In this document: positions 6,677 to 15,581 of the stretch, piece by piece
Numbering within the stretch: the stretch's first letter is position 1
Layout of the letters: each line of letters opens with the position of its first letter
Assembly (NCBI RefSeq): GCF_000473045.1
Contig: NZ_AXAY01000024.1
Coordinates: 1 to 62,184, forward strand
Length of the DNA stretch: 62,184 nt
Origin: Bradyrhizobium sp. WSM3983
GTDB taxonomy: Bacteria > Pseudomonadota > Alphaproteobacteria > Rhizobiales > Xanthobacteraceae
Direction: 5' to 3'
Translations under genes and position numbers: made by a program
The notes under the pieces: model-generated
The model's input: the letters and a program-made list of their open reading frames with translations, nothing else
Told to the model about the DNA's origin: nothing
The model's database searches: none

Positions 6677-8050
6677 TCATCCGTGCCCGACCATATTTTC
6701 GTCGAGCCTCGAAACCAGCGGTACAACAGCTGCCCGAGCGAGATCTTCTAAGGCTGTCGAGATATATTTCGCGTAGTGCCGCTCGATCATTTTCACGGAA
6801 GTATTGTGCAATTTAGCAACGTGCTGAATAGGGAGTCGATTCCGCAAGCCCCGGACGATGCTGGAATGCCGCAACGCATAAGGAATGACTTCCGGCAGCC
6901 GTGCGCGCTCGCGGATGGCCTGCCACGGGCGACTGAGCTCTGCCGTCTTCCAGGGACCGCGTTCTGACTTTCTCCAAACGATACTACCGGCCGCCTGCTC
7001 GTAGCTCCATCGCTCGAACAACGGCGCCTCTTTCGTTCGATTTAAAATAGGCGATAGGACCTCGATGACATCTTCTCCCACCGGAACCGGGACGGAGCCG
7101 CCGTTGCCGCCACGCCCCTTGTAGGAACCTGGCACCATCAAGCGCTGCTCTTTCCGTTGTGCATCACTGACGCGCATCCGTCTTACCTGCGCGAATCGCG
7201 CGCCCGTGGCTGCAAGACACACGACAATGCGATAAAGATCGCCTTCAAATCCGTGCTCACCGTCGATCTCGAGCGCGGCTCGAAGCAAGATGCTGACCTG
7301 CGCATCCGGGAGGATCTGGTTGTCGCGGGCGACAGATATCTCATCATCATCATCGATGCGCTCAGCTTTAAACGCATCTTTCACGATCGAGAGGAATGTT
7401 GGGTTTAGCTTCTTTTGTTCGGCCGATAGGCGAGGCCATGCTGCATTCAGCCCCGCCTTCAGGTCGTTTATGAGCCGCTGCTTTGTCGTGGCCTTCAATT
7501 CTACAGGAAGGTTCTCTCGCCACATCAAGAGGTCACCCTCCCGTAGCGCGTGCAGATGGATCGCGGCGAGAGAAGCGGCCTCAACCGCTTCCTGGCTACC
7601 GCGCTCATCTTGACCAAGAACGTAGCGCCGCAAGCGGTGACCAGCATCGGATCGAACCTCGTGACCAGCCCTTCGGCTATCGCGGGCATTCCGCTCCTTG
7701 ATGTATGTCTCGACAGCCGTCCGCACGGTGGGTGCTGGTCCGGCAGCTTGTGCAGCCGCTTCTGTTCTAGACCGCGTGACGTGTTCCCGCGCTTGCGTCA
7801 CCGCCTGCTCGAAAGTCAGCGTTCCTTCCGCAAATTTGTCGTTGATATCGTTGGCGACGCCGACTGGTGCCTGCTTGTAGTTGGCCCCATCATGGTGATT
7901 GCGCCAGCGCACAAGCCAAGCGCCGCTGCGCTTGCCCTTGCGATAGCCAAGGTGCGACTCAGCGTCGAGACGGCGCCAATGCACGCCAAAACCCAACCTC
8001 GAGCGCGCCTTGGCGGTCGTGATCTGAGCCTCAATGAGTGTTTTCGCCAT
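6677..8050 (-). CDS. Tyrosine-type site-specific integrase
   Basis: A 457-residue phage-family integrase. The C-terminal catalytic domain shows the first Arg in ATGARFAQVRR, a Lys in SYKGRGG, box II as YALRHSS (about residues 391-397, with Tyr where His is common), KLHNTS in place of LGHSS, and the nucleophile Tyr in IERHYAKY (about residue 426). The N-terminal part, after about residue 90, has a core-binding SAM-like region. The ATG at 8050 is preceded by AGGGGG. Sixteen more codons are open upstream. It starts 142 bases from the tRNA-Glu fragment and reads away from it, so it is the probable integrase of the island to the left. Confidence 0.93.
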   Translation of the reverse strand: MAKTLIEAQITTAKARSRLGFGVHWRRLDAESHLGYRKGKRSGAWLVRWRNHHDGANYKQAPVGVANDINDKFAEGTLTFEQAVTQAREHVTRSRTEAAAQAAGPAPTVRTAVETYIKERNARDSRRAGHEVRSDAGHRLRRYVLGQDERGSQEAVEAASLAAIHLHALREGDLLMWRENLPVELKATTKQRLINDLKAGLNAAWPRLSAEQKKLNPTFLSIVKDAFKAERIDDDDEISVARDNQILPDAQVSILLRAALEIDGEHGFEGDLYRIVVCLAATGARFAQVRRMRVSDAQRKEQRLMVPGSYKGRGGNGGSVPVPVGEDVIEVLSPILNRTKEAPLFERWSYEQAAGSIVWRKSERGPWKTAELSRPWQAIRERARLPEVIPYALRHSSIVRGLRNRLPIQHVAKLHNTSVKMIERHYAKYISTALEDLARAAVVPLVSRLDENMVGHG

Positions 8051-8191
8051 TGCAGCCCCCTCCAGAAGACGTCGAATATCCGTCGAATAAGCATCCACGT
8101 ACGAGCCCGAACAACGACGAAAGATCTCTATCTAAGCTATTGATAAAGCTATATTGTGGCGAACAAATGCGAAACTAAAGGAAGACAAATT

Positions 8192-8241
8192 CCAGCCCTC
8201 TCAAGGCTGAAACAGGGGTTCGATTCCCCTAGGGAGCGCCA
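8192..8241 (+). other. 3' fragment of tRNA-Glu(CTC): island attachment site
   Basis: This stretch folds as the 3' half of a tRNA. The anticodon arm is CAGCC-CTCTCAA-GGCTG with CTC at 8200-8202, the T arm is AGGGG-TTCGATT-CCCCT, then acceptor strand AGGGAGC, discriminator G and CCA. The sequence upstream lacks a matching acceptor strand (GCTCCCT expected) and a D arm, so it is not a functional gene. It is the chromosomal remnant left when an element integrates into the 3' half of a tRNA gene, and marks the island's right boundary. The next 290 bases (8242-8531) hold no convincing gene. Confidence 0.85.
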
Positions 8242-8531
8242 TTTCGGTATAAGGCTGGGCACTCCAAAACCTGCCGCTTTTACGTTTGAGGCAGCGACAA
8301 GAGTGCGAAGCAAGGCCGATGCGACAGATACCGCAAATGTCATTATCCGGCCGCCGACCGCTTGGGCGGCCGCGGTACCTGCAGGCGGGCTGGGAGCAAT
8401 AGTGTTTGCCCTTGCGCTGGCGTTGTTCGCCTGTGCCATCGCGAAGCAATAGGGCGCATCTTCATCGACTATGGCGCGCCCGTCTCGTCGCGGAGCATCA
8501 ACGCTTCAGCAACCAAAGACCAGGATCTCGG

Positions 8532-9389
8532 TTACCGGCCGCTGCCGCGTAGGACGAACGCCTCCAGTGCCTGAATGCCGATAAAGAGGACGGAAGAGAT
8601 GGCGGCTAGGACGGTAATGGCAGTCATGACCAGGTTCATCTGAAAAATCTGGCTACCATAGGTAATCAGATAGCCGAGACCGGCTTTCGCCGCCTGGAAT
8701 TCGCCGACCACCACGCCGACAAGCGCGAGCCCGACATTGACCTTCAACGTCGAGATCAGGGTCGGCACACTGGCCGGCAGCACGACCTTGCTGAGCACCT
8801 GCCGCCGCGAGGCGCCGAACAGACGCACCAGCTTGATTTTGTCCGGATCGACGGCACTGAAGCCGGTGTAGAGCATGATGATGGTCACGAAGAGGCTTAC
8901 CGCGATCGCCATCGCGTAGATTGAAGCGACGTCGCCAAGCCAGATGAAGAAGATCGGCACGAATGCAATCTTCGGCATTGCGTTGACCACGACGATGAAG
9001 GGATCGAGCACCCGGTGGATGAAGGGCGACCACCACAACGCTATGGCGCAGAAGATGCCGAGCAGCATGCCGCCGACGAATCCTATGACGGTTTCACCGA
9101 AGGTCACCCAAGTGTGCATCAAGAGGCTGCCGTCCTTCAGCATGGTCATGAAGGTGCGCGCCACGGCCGACGGGTAGCTCGTCAGCATGGGATTGATCCA
9201 GCCCGCCCGCGGTGCGACTTCCCAAAGAATCAGCAAAGCGACCAAGAGGCCGATCTGCCAAGCCTGGATTGCGTAGGCGCGCCGCTTCAGCGTGCGCAAA
9301 TAGGCCCGGTAGGCCGGGCTGCGTGTCACCGTCACAGGGGACGACGCGTCGCTCTGGCTGACATTCGCCGTTACCGTTTTGCTTGCCAT
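8532..9389 (-). CDS. ABC transporter permease, SsuC/TauC type
   Basis: A 285-residue inner-membrane permease of the nitrate/sulfonate/taurine-type importers. It has about six hydrophobic segments and the EAA-type coupling loop near FGASRRQVLSKVVLPASVP. The N-terminal 40 or so residues are cytoplasmic and polar. The ATG at 9389 follows AAGGA and lies eight bases after the ATPase stop; a longer frame reaching into the ATPase gene is unlikely. It is the third gene of a binding-protein, ATPase, permease operon. The substrate is unknown. Confidence 0.93.
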   Translation of the reverse strand: MASKTVTANVSQSDASSPVTVTRSPAYRAYLRTLKRRAYAIQAWQIGLLVALLILWEVAPRAGWINPMLTSYPSAVARTFMTMLKDGSLLMHTWVTFGETVIGFVGGMLLGIFCAIALWWSPFIHRVLDPFIVVVNAMPKIAFVPIFFIWLGDVASIYAMAIAVSLFVTIIMLYTGFSAVDPDKIKLVRLFGASRRQVLSKVVLPASVPTLISTLKVNVGLALVGVVVGEFQAAKAGLGYLITYGSQIFQMNLVMTAITVLAAISSVLFIGIQALEAFVLRGSGR

Positions 9390-9397
9390 GACGGTCC

Positions 9398-10201
9398 TTA
9401 CTGCATCTCGTGGAGATCGAGCTCGTTCCAGATCGTCTCGAAATAGATCGCGAACTCGGGACATTTGCGCGCTTCGAACGGCGTCGGCCGCTGCAGACCG
9501 GCGCTCTGATAGCTGATGCGATGCTCGGCCTTGATGCGGCCGGGGCGGCGACTCATGACGATCACGCGGTCGGCCATGCTGATCGCTTCACCGATGTCGT
9601 GCGTGACGAGAATGATCGTCTTGTGCTCGTTGCGGAGGATCGCCGCGATCTCGTCCGACAGCGCCAGCCGCGTTTGGTAGTCAAGCGCGGAGAACGGCTC
9701 GTCGAGCAGCAGCAGGTCGGGATCGGGACACAGCGTACGTGCCAGCGCCGCACGCTGCCGCATGCCGCCCGAGAGCTGATGCGGCAAAGAGTGGATGAAT
9801 TCGCCGAGTCCGTAGCGCCGTAGCAGGTCCTCGGCTCGCGCCCGCGCCGCGCGCATGTCGAGGCCGAGCAGCTCGGCGCCGATCAAGACGTTGTCAAGCA
9901 CGGTTCGCCACTCGAGCAACGTGTCCTTCTGGAACATGTAGCCGGTGCGCGGCGACGGTGCCGAGACCTTGCAGCCTTCGAGATAAATGTCGCCGTGCGA
10001 TGGCTGCATCAGGCCGGAGACAAGGGAGAGCAGGGTGCTCTTCCCGCATCCCGACGAGCCGACAATGGCCACAAATTCCCCGCGGGTGACTTCGAGCGAG
10101 ATATTGGACAGTGCCAAGGTCTCTCGCTCAGGTGAGAAATAATGGAGCACGACGTTGCGAAGTGCGACGACAGGCCCCGTGGTCATGGCTTGTGCAATCA
10201 T
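9398..10201 (-). CDS. ABC transporter ATP-binding protein, SsuB/TauB type
   Basis: A 267-residue ATPase with every canonical motif: Walker A GSSGCGKST, Q-loop around YMFQKDTLLEW, signature LSGGMRQR, Walker B LLLLDEPFSALD and the switch His in VTHDIGEA. Sequence character places it with sulfonate/nitrate/taurine importers. It powers uptake through the permease downstream. Ten bases separate it from the binding-protein gene upstream, so the three genes form one operon. Confidence 0.95.
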   Translation of the reverse strand: MIAQAMTTGPVVALRNVVLHYFSPERETLALSNISLEVTRGEFVAIVGSSGCGKSTLLSLVSGLMQPSHGDIYLEGCKVSAPSPRTGYMFQKDTLLEWRTVLDNVLIGAELLGLDMRAARARAEDLLRRYGLGEFIHSLPHQLSGGMRQRAALARTLCPDPDLLLLDEPFSALDYQTRLALSDEIAAILRNEHKTIILVTHDIGEAISMADRVIVMSRRPGRIKAEHRISYQSAGLQRPTPFEARKCPEFAIYFETIWNELDLHEMQ

Positions 10202-10210
10202 GATTGTCCG

Positions 10211-11227
10211 CTATTTCCTGGCAAATTCCTGCTGTGCCTTCTCGGCATAAGCGGTTGTGACGATCTGGTCGTAGGCAACCTTCTTGTCCGCAGGCAGCGT
10301 GCCGCCCTCGACCATGATCTCTTGCGCCCGTGCGAGACCGCCTTTGTCGACGACGGTGCTCGATGCCCAGATCGGCACGCCGGCATCGCGATATCGCGAG
10401 ACGACCGCAATGTTGTCGTCAAGGCTGAGCCCGGGGAAATAGGGCGCAATGACTTCGGCAATTTCCCTAGGGCTGGCATCGGCGACCCAGGCTTGCGCCC
10501 GCGCGATTGCGTTCGCCCACTTCTGTGCGGTTGAGCCATTCCGTTCCAGCCAGCTCCTCTTGGCAAAGAAGACCGTGTAGTCTGCGCGGCCCACCTCTTT
10601 GCCGATGGACGTGACGACGTAGGCCTGGCCGGCCTTCTCGAGCCGGCTGAGGTTCGGCTCCATGAAGATGCCGAAATCGCCAGTGCCCGACAGCCAGGCG
10701 CCGTCGCGGGCAGGAATGGCGATGTTGGTGATGACGCCCGCCACGGTCGGGGCGTCCACGGCGTGATGCTTCAACACATATTCGAGATAAAGGCCCGGTG
10801 TACTGCCCGGACGAAAGCCGATGATCTTCTTGCCGTTGAGCATTGACCAGTCGAACTTGTCGAACTTCGCGCGGGAGACGAGGAAGAATCCGTCCGTCGC
10901 GGTGAGCGCGGAAAAGATGAGCGGCTTGTCGGGGGATTCGCCATTGAAAATGTAAATCGGGACCTCCGGCCCAGCTAACGCGAAATCGGCTTGCCCCGAA
11001 AGCACCAGAGCGCCGGCGCGGTCCCCTCCATTCGCGGTGACCAACTCGACATCGAGGCCTTGCTCTGCGGCAAATCCCTTACTGATGGCGGCGTACATCG
11101 GGACATAGAGTTGTGAGCGCACGACTTCGGCGAGCTTGACCTTGACCTGATCTGCCGCCTGCGCATGATGTGAGAATCCGATTGCCAGCGCCGCGGCAGC
11201 CAGTAGCTTGACGAAGTGTTTCGGCAT
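10211..11227 (-). CDS. ABC transporter substrate-binding protein, SsuA/THI5-like
   Basis: A 338-residue periplasmic binding protein. A Sec signal (MPKHFVKLLAAAALAIGF...HAQA|AD) is followed by a two-lobed NMT1/THI5-like fold, with typical phrases such as GQADFALAGPE and IIGFRPGSTPGLYLEYVLK. This family binds sulfonates, taurine, nitrate, pyrimidine precursors or aromatic acids, and the ligand cannot be read from the sequence. The divergent isochorismatase-like hydrolase suggests the imported compound may be an amide or ureido compound; that is an inference. Two GTATAC palindromes lie in the shared upstream region. Confidence 0.92.
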   Translation of the reverse strand: MPKHFVKLLAAAALAIGFSHHAQAADQVKVKLAEVVRSQLYVPMYAAISKGFAAEQGLDVELVTANGGDRAGALVLSGQADFALAGPEVPIYIFNGESPDKPLIFSALTATDGFFLVSRAKFDKFDWSMLNGKKIIGFRPGSTPGLYLEYVLKHHAVDAPTVAGVITNIAIPARDGAWLSGTGDFGIFMEPNLSRLEKAGQAYVVTSIGKEVGRADYTVFFAKRSWLERNGSTAQKWANAIARAQAWVADASPREIAEVIAPYFPGLSLDDNIAVVSRYRDAGVPIWASSTVVDKGGLARAQEIMVEGGTLPADKKVAYDQIVTTAYAEKAQQEFARK

Positions 11228-11369
11228 TTCATGCTCCCCAATTAAACCACCGGGTTCAGCAACATCTGTGCCAATCCTCGAGAGCGAGGTCTCGATTGGC
11301 GCGCGGCAATTTCCTGCCGTTTGCTGCGGTGATTTTCCCTCCCGGCAATATAATGCTACGCTAATTTTA

Positions 11370-11382
11370 GTATACTGTATAC
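11370..11382. promoter_or_regulatory. GTATAC-N-GTATAC palindrome, probable operator
   Basis: A perfect 13-base palindrome (GTATACTGTATAC) in the 362-bp divergent region between the ABC importer and the hydrolase. Sites of this type are typical operators of GntR (FadR subfamily) regulators, but no GntR gene is in this window. AT-rich flanks, including TATAAT at 11349-11354, suggest it overlaps a promoter. Confidence 0.65.
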
Positions 11383-11473
11383 AATTAGTTCATTGGCTGA
11401 TAGCATTTGGCCCGACATTTCTGGTTGGTCGCGACGGAGCGTGTGCTGCCAAATTCATCAACGTGGCTCAATC

Positions 11474-11481
11474 TGTATACA
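11474..11481. promoter_or_regulatory. Second GTATAC half-operator
   Basis: TGTATACA, an 8-bp palindrome sharing the GTATAC core with the 13-bp site about 100 bases upstream and 109 bases before the hydrolase start. The pair could allow looping or separate control of the two divergent units. Confidence 0.45.
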
Positions 11482-11589
11482 AAAAAGTTCGAAGCACGGA
11501 GGGCGCCGCAGCCTTGAAAGAAGCCGCCAGCGGCCCAAGAATTGCTATGTGATCGCTTGCCAAGTGATCGGGGGAATGGAGAAACGAGA

Positions 11590-12288
11590 ATGCACAAAGT
11601 GTCGATTCCAGCGGAGCTGACGGAGCGGGTCATCAAGCGGGCGGGGCGGGCGCATCCCTTCGATGTCATGCAGCCGGCCAAGACGGCATTGGTGGTCATC
11701 GACATGCAGAACTATTTCATGAAGCCGGGCTATATGGGCGAGGTGCCGATGGCGCGGCAAATTGTCCCGAATGTGAATCGCCTCGCTGCGGCGCTGCGTG
11801 CGCGCGGCGCGCAGGTGATCTGGGTCAACAACGCGACCAACGACACGCGCGAAAGCTGGAGCGTGCTGCACGATTGCCTGATGACGCCGCAGAACCGCGA
11901 CCTGCGCTACGCCACCATGGATCTTGCGCATGAGGGGCACGCGCCCTGGCCGGAACTCGAGGTGCTCCCGACGGATCGCCGGATCGTCAAAAAGCGCTTC
12001 AGCGCCTTCATCGACGGCTCATCCGACATCGTACCCTACCTGCGCCAGCACGGCATCGACACGTTGCTGATCGGCGGCACGGCGACCAACATCTGCTGCG
12101 AGAGCTCGGCGCGCGACGCCATGATGCTCAATTTCAAGGTCACGATGGTTTCCGACGCACTCGCCACATACAGCGATGCCGAACACAATGCCTCGCTAAT
12201 GACGTTTTATTCGATCTTCGGCGACGTGCAGACCGTCGAAGAGGCGATCGCCTCGCTCGACCGCGGGATCCAGATGGCTGCCGCATGA
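11590..12288 (+). CDS. Isochorismatase-family cysteine hydrolase
   Basis: A 232-residue cysteine hydrolase. The expected triad is present: Asp38 in VVIDMQN, a Lys in RRIVKKRFSAF, and the nucleophile Cys in GTATNICCESSARD, after the cis-peptide turn. Family members cleave amides such as N-carbamoylsarcosine, ureidoacrylate, maleamate or nicotinamide, or isochorismate ethers. The spacing best fits the amide-hydrolysing branch, but the substrate is unknown. The ATG at 11590 follows GGAG; a 16-codon extension upstream is open but lacks support. It is divergent from the SsuA-like importer and probably co-regulated with it through the GTATAC sites. Confidence 0.9.
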   Translation: MHKVSIPAELTERVIKRAGRAHPFDVMQPAKTALVVIDMQNYFMKPGYMGEVPMARQIVPNVNRLAAALRARGAQVIWVNNATNDTRESWSVLHDCLMTPQNRDLRYATMDLAHEGHAPWPELEVLPTDRRIVKKRFSAFIDGSSDIVPYLRQHGIDTLLIGGTATNICCESSARDAMMLNFKVTMVSDALATYSDAEHNASLMTFYSIFGDVQTVEEAIASLDRGIQMAAA

Positions 12289-12445
12289 ACGGGCCTTCGC
12301 CGTCGCGCAGGCCCGCCCAGGCGCGTTCACATCGACGCAAAGTGTAGCGCTTCGCGCCGCACCATGGTTGCACGACAAGCGCACGGCTCGGGCTCCGCTC
12401 GACGCCTGATCGAGCGGCGATCGCGAGAGGAGCCCTGGCCGGATT

Positions 12446-12865
12446 TCAGTGATGCGCCGAAACACTCCTCACGGTCTCGGTCAGCAAATCACCCGACGCG
12501 GAACGGCCGAGGTCGCCCAGGCTGATGATGCCGACCATCCGCTTGCTCTTGTTGATCACCGGCAGCCTGCGGACCTGCAATTTCTCCATGTGATGCATCG
12601 CCTTGGCGAGGTCATCGTCCTCCCGGCAACAATGGATGCCTTCGGTCATCACATCGCGCGCCGTCGCGCGGCCGGCATCGAAGCCGTTGCTCGCGAGTCC
12701 TTTGCAGACGATGTCGCGGTCGGTCACCATCCCGATTAGTTTGTCGTCCTCGCCGATCGGAATGCAGCCGATGTCATGCCCCCGCATCAATTTCGCAACT
12801 TCGGTGATCGGGGTGTTGGGGCTGACCCAGTCGACACCCTTGTGCATCACGTCTTTGACTTTCAT
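12446..12865 (-). CDS. Tandem CBS-domain protein
   Basis: A 139-residue protein made of two CBS motifs forming one Bateman module: residues ~1-60 (VKDVMHKG...IGMVTDRDIVCKGL) and ~68-130 (ARDVMTEG...VGIISLGDLGRS). Stand-alone CBS pairs bind adenosine nucleotides and act as energy sensors on partner proteins. No partner domain is fused. GGAGG precedes the start. It lies 34 bases downstream of the YbaK-like gene in the same direction and may share its transcript. The 157 bases on its other side hold no gene. Confidence 0.93.
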   Translation of the reverse strand: MKVKDVMHKGVDWVSPNTPITEVAKLMRGHDIGCIPIGEDDKLIGMVTDRDIVCKGLASNGFDAGRATARDVMTEGIHCCREDDDLAKAMHHMEKLQVRRLPVINKSKRMVGIISLGDLGRSASGDLLTETVRSVSAHH

Positions 12866-12899
12866 GGCGAACCTCCGTTCCAGGGTTTCAGATGCATCC

Positions 12900-13370
12900 T
12901 CAATCGTGCGCGCTAAAGCGCCCGTGCAGTGCGTTGGCCGTCAGGCGCGCAAACTGCGTATGGCCCATATGAAGCAGCGACGTGTGATCGCCGGCTTCCA
13001 TATAGACGTCCGGCTGCGCCTCGATGCTGTCGTCGACGATGGTATCCAGCCCGTAGCACTTGCCGACGACGGGAACTGCACCGTGCGCACAGTCGCGGAA
13101 CAGCTCCCCGATCTCGGTTTCGCTGGCCATATGGACATTGTCACCGAGTATTGTCCTCAGTTCCGACGGGCGGAGATGGTGCGATGCGGGCAGGATTGCC
13201 AGCATGTATCCGTCGTCACGCCGCAACACGATGCCCTTGGCGAGGCGATCACCCGAGATGTGGCATGCCTCCGCCGTGCGAGTGGACGTCATGCTGAGTT
13301 CGTGCGGAATCACTTCGTATTGGATGTTTTCAGCGGCCAGGTATTTCTGGAGTGTGGGAGCAATGGCCAT
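12900..13370 (-). CDS. YbaK/EbsC-type aminoacyl-tRNA deacylase
   Basis: A 156-residue YbaK/prolyl-tRNA editing-like domain. The family hydrolyses mischarged aminoacyl-tRNA in trans. Typical parts visible are the N-terminal helix and HELSMTSTRTAEACHISGDRLAKGIVLR, containing the Lys near the active site, then ILPASHHLRPSELR and GAVPVVGKCYGLDTIVDDSI. Its specificity (Pro, Cys or Ala mischarging) cannot be inferred. A member of this size paired with a CBS protein is often linked to stress-response loci in Alphaproteobacteria. A 55-bp repeat copy lies upstream. Confidence 0.88.
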   Translation of the reverse strand: MAIAPTLQKYLAAENIQYEVIPHELSMTSTRTAEACHISGDRLAKGIVLRRDDGYMLAILPASHHLRPSELRTILGDNVHMASETEIGELFRDCAHGAVPVVGKCYGLDTIVDDSIEAQPDVYMEAGDHTSLLHMGHTQFARLTANALHGRFSAHD

Positions 13371-13556
13371 GACGTAACCTCCGGCGCAAAATGCAAACCA
13401 TCCACCGTGAGGTTGTCCCTGCAGAATCTCGCCGTACGATGGGCGGCTGCGTGGTTAGACGCTCAACATAGGCCTCCCACCCGCAAGGTGCAATTCGTCA
13501 TCGTCAATGAGCACATGCGAGGATCACGTGGGGGTTGGGACATTTCTGTCGAAATC

Positions 13557-13611
13557 ATATAGCAATTTCAATTACATAAGGGTTCGCGGCTTCGTTCTGG
13601 GTGGCGCGCCA
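13557..13611. repeat. 55-bp imperfect direct repeat, copy B
   Basis: This segment matches 25661-25715 at 47 of 55 positions, same orientation, with no gaps. It starts in an AT-rich part (CAATTTCAATTA) and ends in the palindrome TGGCGCGCCA. It lies in the 303-bp gene-free gap between the deacylase and LysR genes. After the palindrome this copy continues ATTTC, as the tRNA-Glu 3' end does at 8239-8245. It could be an att-like or mobile-element scar. Confidence 0.7.
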
Positions 13612-13673
13612 TTTCCGGCAGCTTGTGAAGCTTGACCGGTCATGCGGCGGCGGCGTTTTCGACGCGATCAAGT

Positions 13674-14579
13674 TTACGAATTTCCGGACCGTTCAGTATT
13701 GAACGAGCCAGGGTCACTAGCTCCTACTAAGTAGTTCAAGATGGTCTGTACTGCGAGCGAGCGATAGCGCTGGCGGCTGCTGACAATCCAGGCGTCCGCC
13801 TGTTCCATGGGATATTCGGAGAGCAGGCGGACCAACCTGCCTTGCTTCAAATCTGCCTCCAGCATGAAGTCGGGCAGGAGCGCGATGCCATGGTCAAGAT
13901 GCGCCAGTTGATGGGCGACCAGCATATTGCCGGCGGCGATGGTCCATCGCATCGAGCAATCCCATCCCCCGTCAAAGCGCCAGGTGGCGAGCGCCGCGCT
14001 GGTGATGATCGCATTATGCGAGGCGAGGTCTGAAGGCGCCACCGGTTTCCCAGCCTTTTCGAGATACGCGGGAGACGCCACCAGGAGGCGTGTGACCTTG
14101 CACAGACGGCGGGCTATCAGGTCGCTGTCTTCGAGCGTGCCCGTGCGCACCGCAAGGTCAATGCCGTCAGCAATGATATTGACGCGCCGCTCGGTAAGCC
14201 GCAGTTCGACCTGCACATCCGGGTAAGCGGCGGTCAACTTGGTTAGATGCGGGGCAACCAGGTACTGGCCAAGCGCCGCCGTGGTTGTCAGCGAGACGCG
14301 CCCGGCAACAGCCCGTTCGCGCTCGGCTATCGCCCGCGCTGCATCGTCGGCGGCGACAATCGATGGCTTTGCCATGTCATAGATGCGTTGACCTTCGTCC
14401 GTGAGCGACAGTGCGCGTGTCGAGCGCCGGAACAACGATGTGCGCAACAGCAACTCGAGGTCGGCAAGCTTGCGGCTGACCGTGGACTTTGGCACCCCCA
14501 GCCTCTTGGCCGCAGCTGTGAAACTACCATCGTCAGCGATGGCGACGAGCAGCGCGAGATCGTCTAGCGATGGCTTCAT
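13674..14579 (-). CDS. LysR-family transcriptional regulator
   Basis: A 301-residue LysR-type regulator. The N-terminal winged helix-turn-helix is clear (LALLVAIADDGSFTAAAKRLGVPKSTVSRKLADLE, residues ~8-42), followed by a substrate-binding domain of the type seen in DsdC/YafC-like members (VQVELRLTERRVNIIADGIDLAVRTG). It is divergent from the pirin gene and probably controls the pirin and hydrolase pair. I chose the ATG at 14579 (MKPSLDDL) as normal for the family; 12 more codons are open upstream. Confidence 0.92.
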   Translation of the reverse strand: MKPSLDDLALLVAIADDGSFTAAAKRLGVPKSTVSRKLADLELLLRTSLFRRSTRALSLTDEGQRIYDMAKPSIVAADDAARAIAERERAVAGRVSLTTTAALGQYLVAPHLTKLTAAYPDVQVELRLTERRVNIIADGIDLAVRTGTLEDSDLIARRLCKVTRLLVASPAYLEKAGKPVAPSDLASHNAIITSAALATWRFDGGWDCSMRWTIAAGNMLVAHQLAHLDHGIALLPDFMLEADLKQGRLVRLLSEYPMEQADAWIVSSRQRYRSLAVQTILNYLVGASDPGSFNTERSGNS

Positions 14580-14676
14580 TGTCTTGAAAATGGGATAGTA
14601 CCGTTCCGAATGCAAGTCTTATCTGGACAGTGATAGGGCCGCATATTCGCGCTCAACATTGTCAGGAGGGTATCCG

Positions 14677-15501
14677 ATGCTCCACTTTTCATCTGTCTAC
14701 ACCCCGACGCAGATGCGCCACGGCGCCGTGTTTTCGGCCCGCCAGTACCCGCGTCAGGCGTTCGGCAACCTCATTGATCCCGTCCTCAACATCGACTGGT
14801 TCGAAATGAGCGGCCCAACATTTCCAGCGCACCCGCACGCCGGGTTTTCCGCCATCACCTATCTGTTCGCAGATTCGCCCAACGGCTTCATAAACCGCGA
14901 CAGTTTCGGCAATGTGCAGGACATTCGTCCGGGCGGCATGCACTGGAGCCGGGCATCACGCGGGATGATGCACGAGGAAGTACCGGTTCCGGGCGCAGGA
15001 CCCACGTGGGGGTTGCAGATCTTTATCAATCTACCCGCTGCCCATCAGGCCGACCAAGCCGCCGCCTTTGCGGTCCCACCCGACATGATCAAACGTCATT
15101 CGGGCGACGGGTGGGAGTCGCGTGTCGCGGTCGACGGAACAGCGTTGGGCACGTTCATGGACGCCCTGCCATCGCCGGTGCGGATCGAGGAAATCTGGCT
15201 GAGCGAGTCCGCGATCCGCGACATCGCTGTGCCTGCGGGCTGGGGCGGCATCCTCGTCCTGCTTGAGGGCGTCGCGTCGATCGGCGATGAGGCCCTTGCC
15301 GCCGCACAGGCGATTGGTCTTGCGGCGGACAGCGACGATCGCATTCGGATTGCGACCGGTTCGCACGGAGCAAGGATCGCGCTGGTTTGTGGCGCGCAGC
15401 TCAAACAGCCGGTCTTCGCCTACGGCCCGCTCATGATGGCCAGCCCCGTGTCACTCGACGAGGCACGCCGACGCATCGCCTCACTCTCCGTGCCCGCCTG
15501 A
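14677..15501 (+). CDS. Pirin-family protein
   Basis: A 274-residue bicupin of the pirin family. The metal-binding residues of the N-terminal cupin are recognisable: HPHAGF (two His) and GGMHWSRASRGMMHEE (His and Glu). Bacterial pirins can act as quercetinases or regulate metabolic enzymes, and expression from a divergent LysR promoter is common for them. The ATG at 14677 follows AGGAGGG (14661-14667). It lies 80 bases upstream of a cysteine hydrolase, so the two are likely co-transcribed. Confidence 0.92.
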   Translation: MLHFSSVYTPTQMRHGAVFSARQYPRQAFGNLIDPVLNIDWFEMSGPTFPAHPHAGFSAITYLFADSPNGFINRDSFGNVQDIRPGGMHWSRASRGMMHEEVPVPGAGPTWGLQIFINLPAAHQADQAAAFAVPPDMIKRHSGDGWESRVAVDGTALGTFMDALPSPVRIEEIWLSESAIRDIAVPAGWGGILVLLEGVASIGDEALAAAQAIGLAADSDDRIRIATGSHGARIALVCGAQLKQPVFAYGPLMMASPVSLDEARRRIASLSVPA

Positions 15502-15581
15502 GCGGGCTCACCTAACCCGTCCCCGACGCGAATATCGGTGGTCTCCCCAACCGATCGTTCGCAAACTCAAAGGAGCACACG

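Noticed and set aside
8156..8452. 98-codon plus-strand frame over the tRNA-Glu fragment with a hydrophobic end
   Set aside because: It runs through the tRNA remnant, which explains the first third; the rest has no ribosome-binding site or known relatives. The hydrophobic tail alone is weak evidence.
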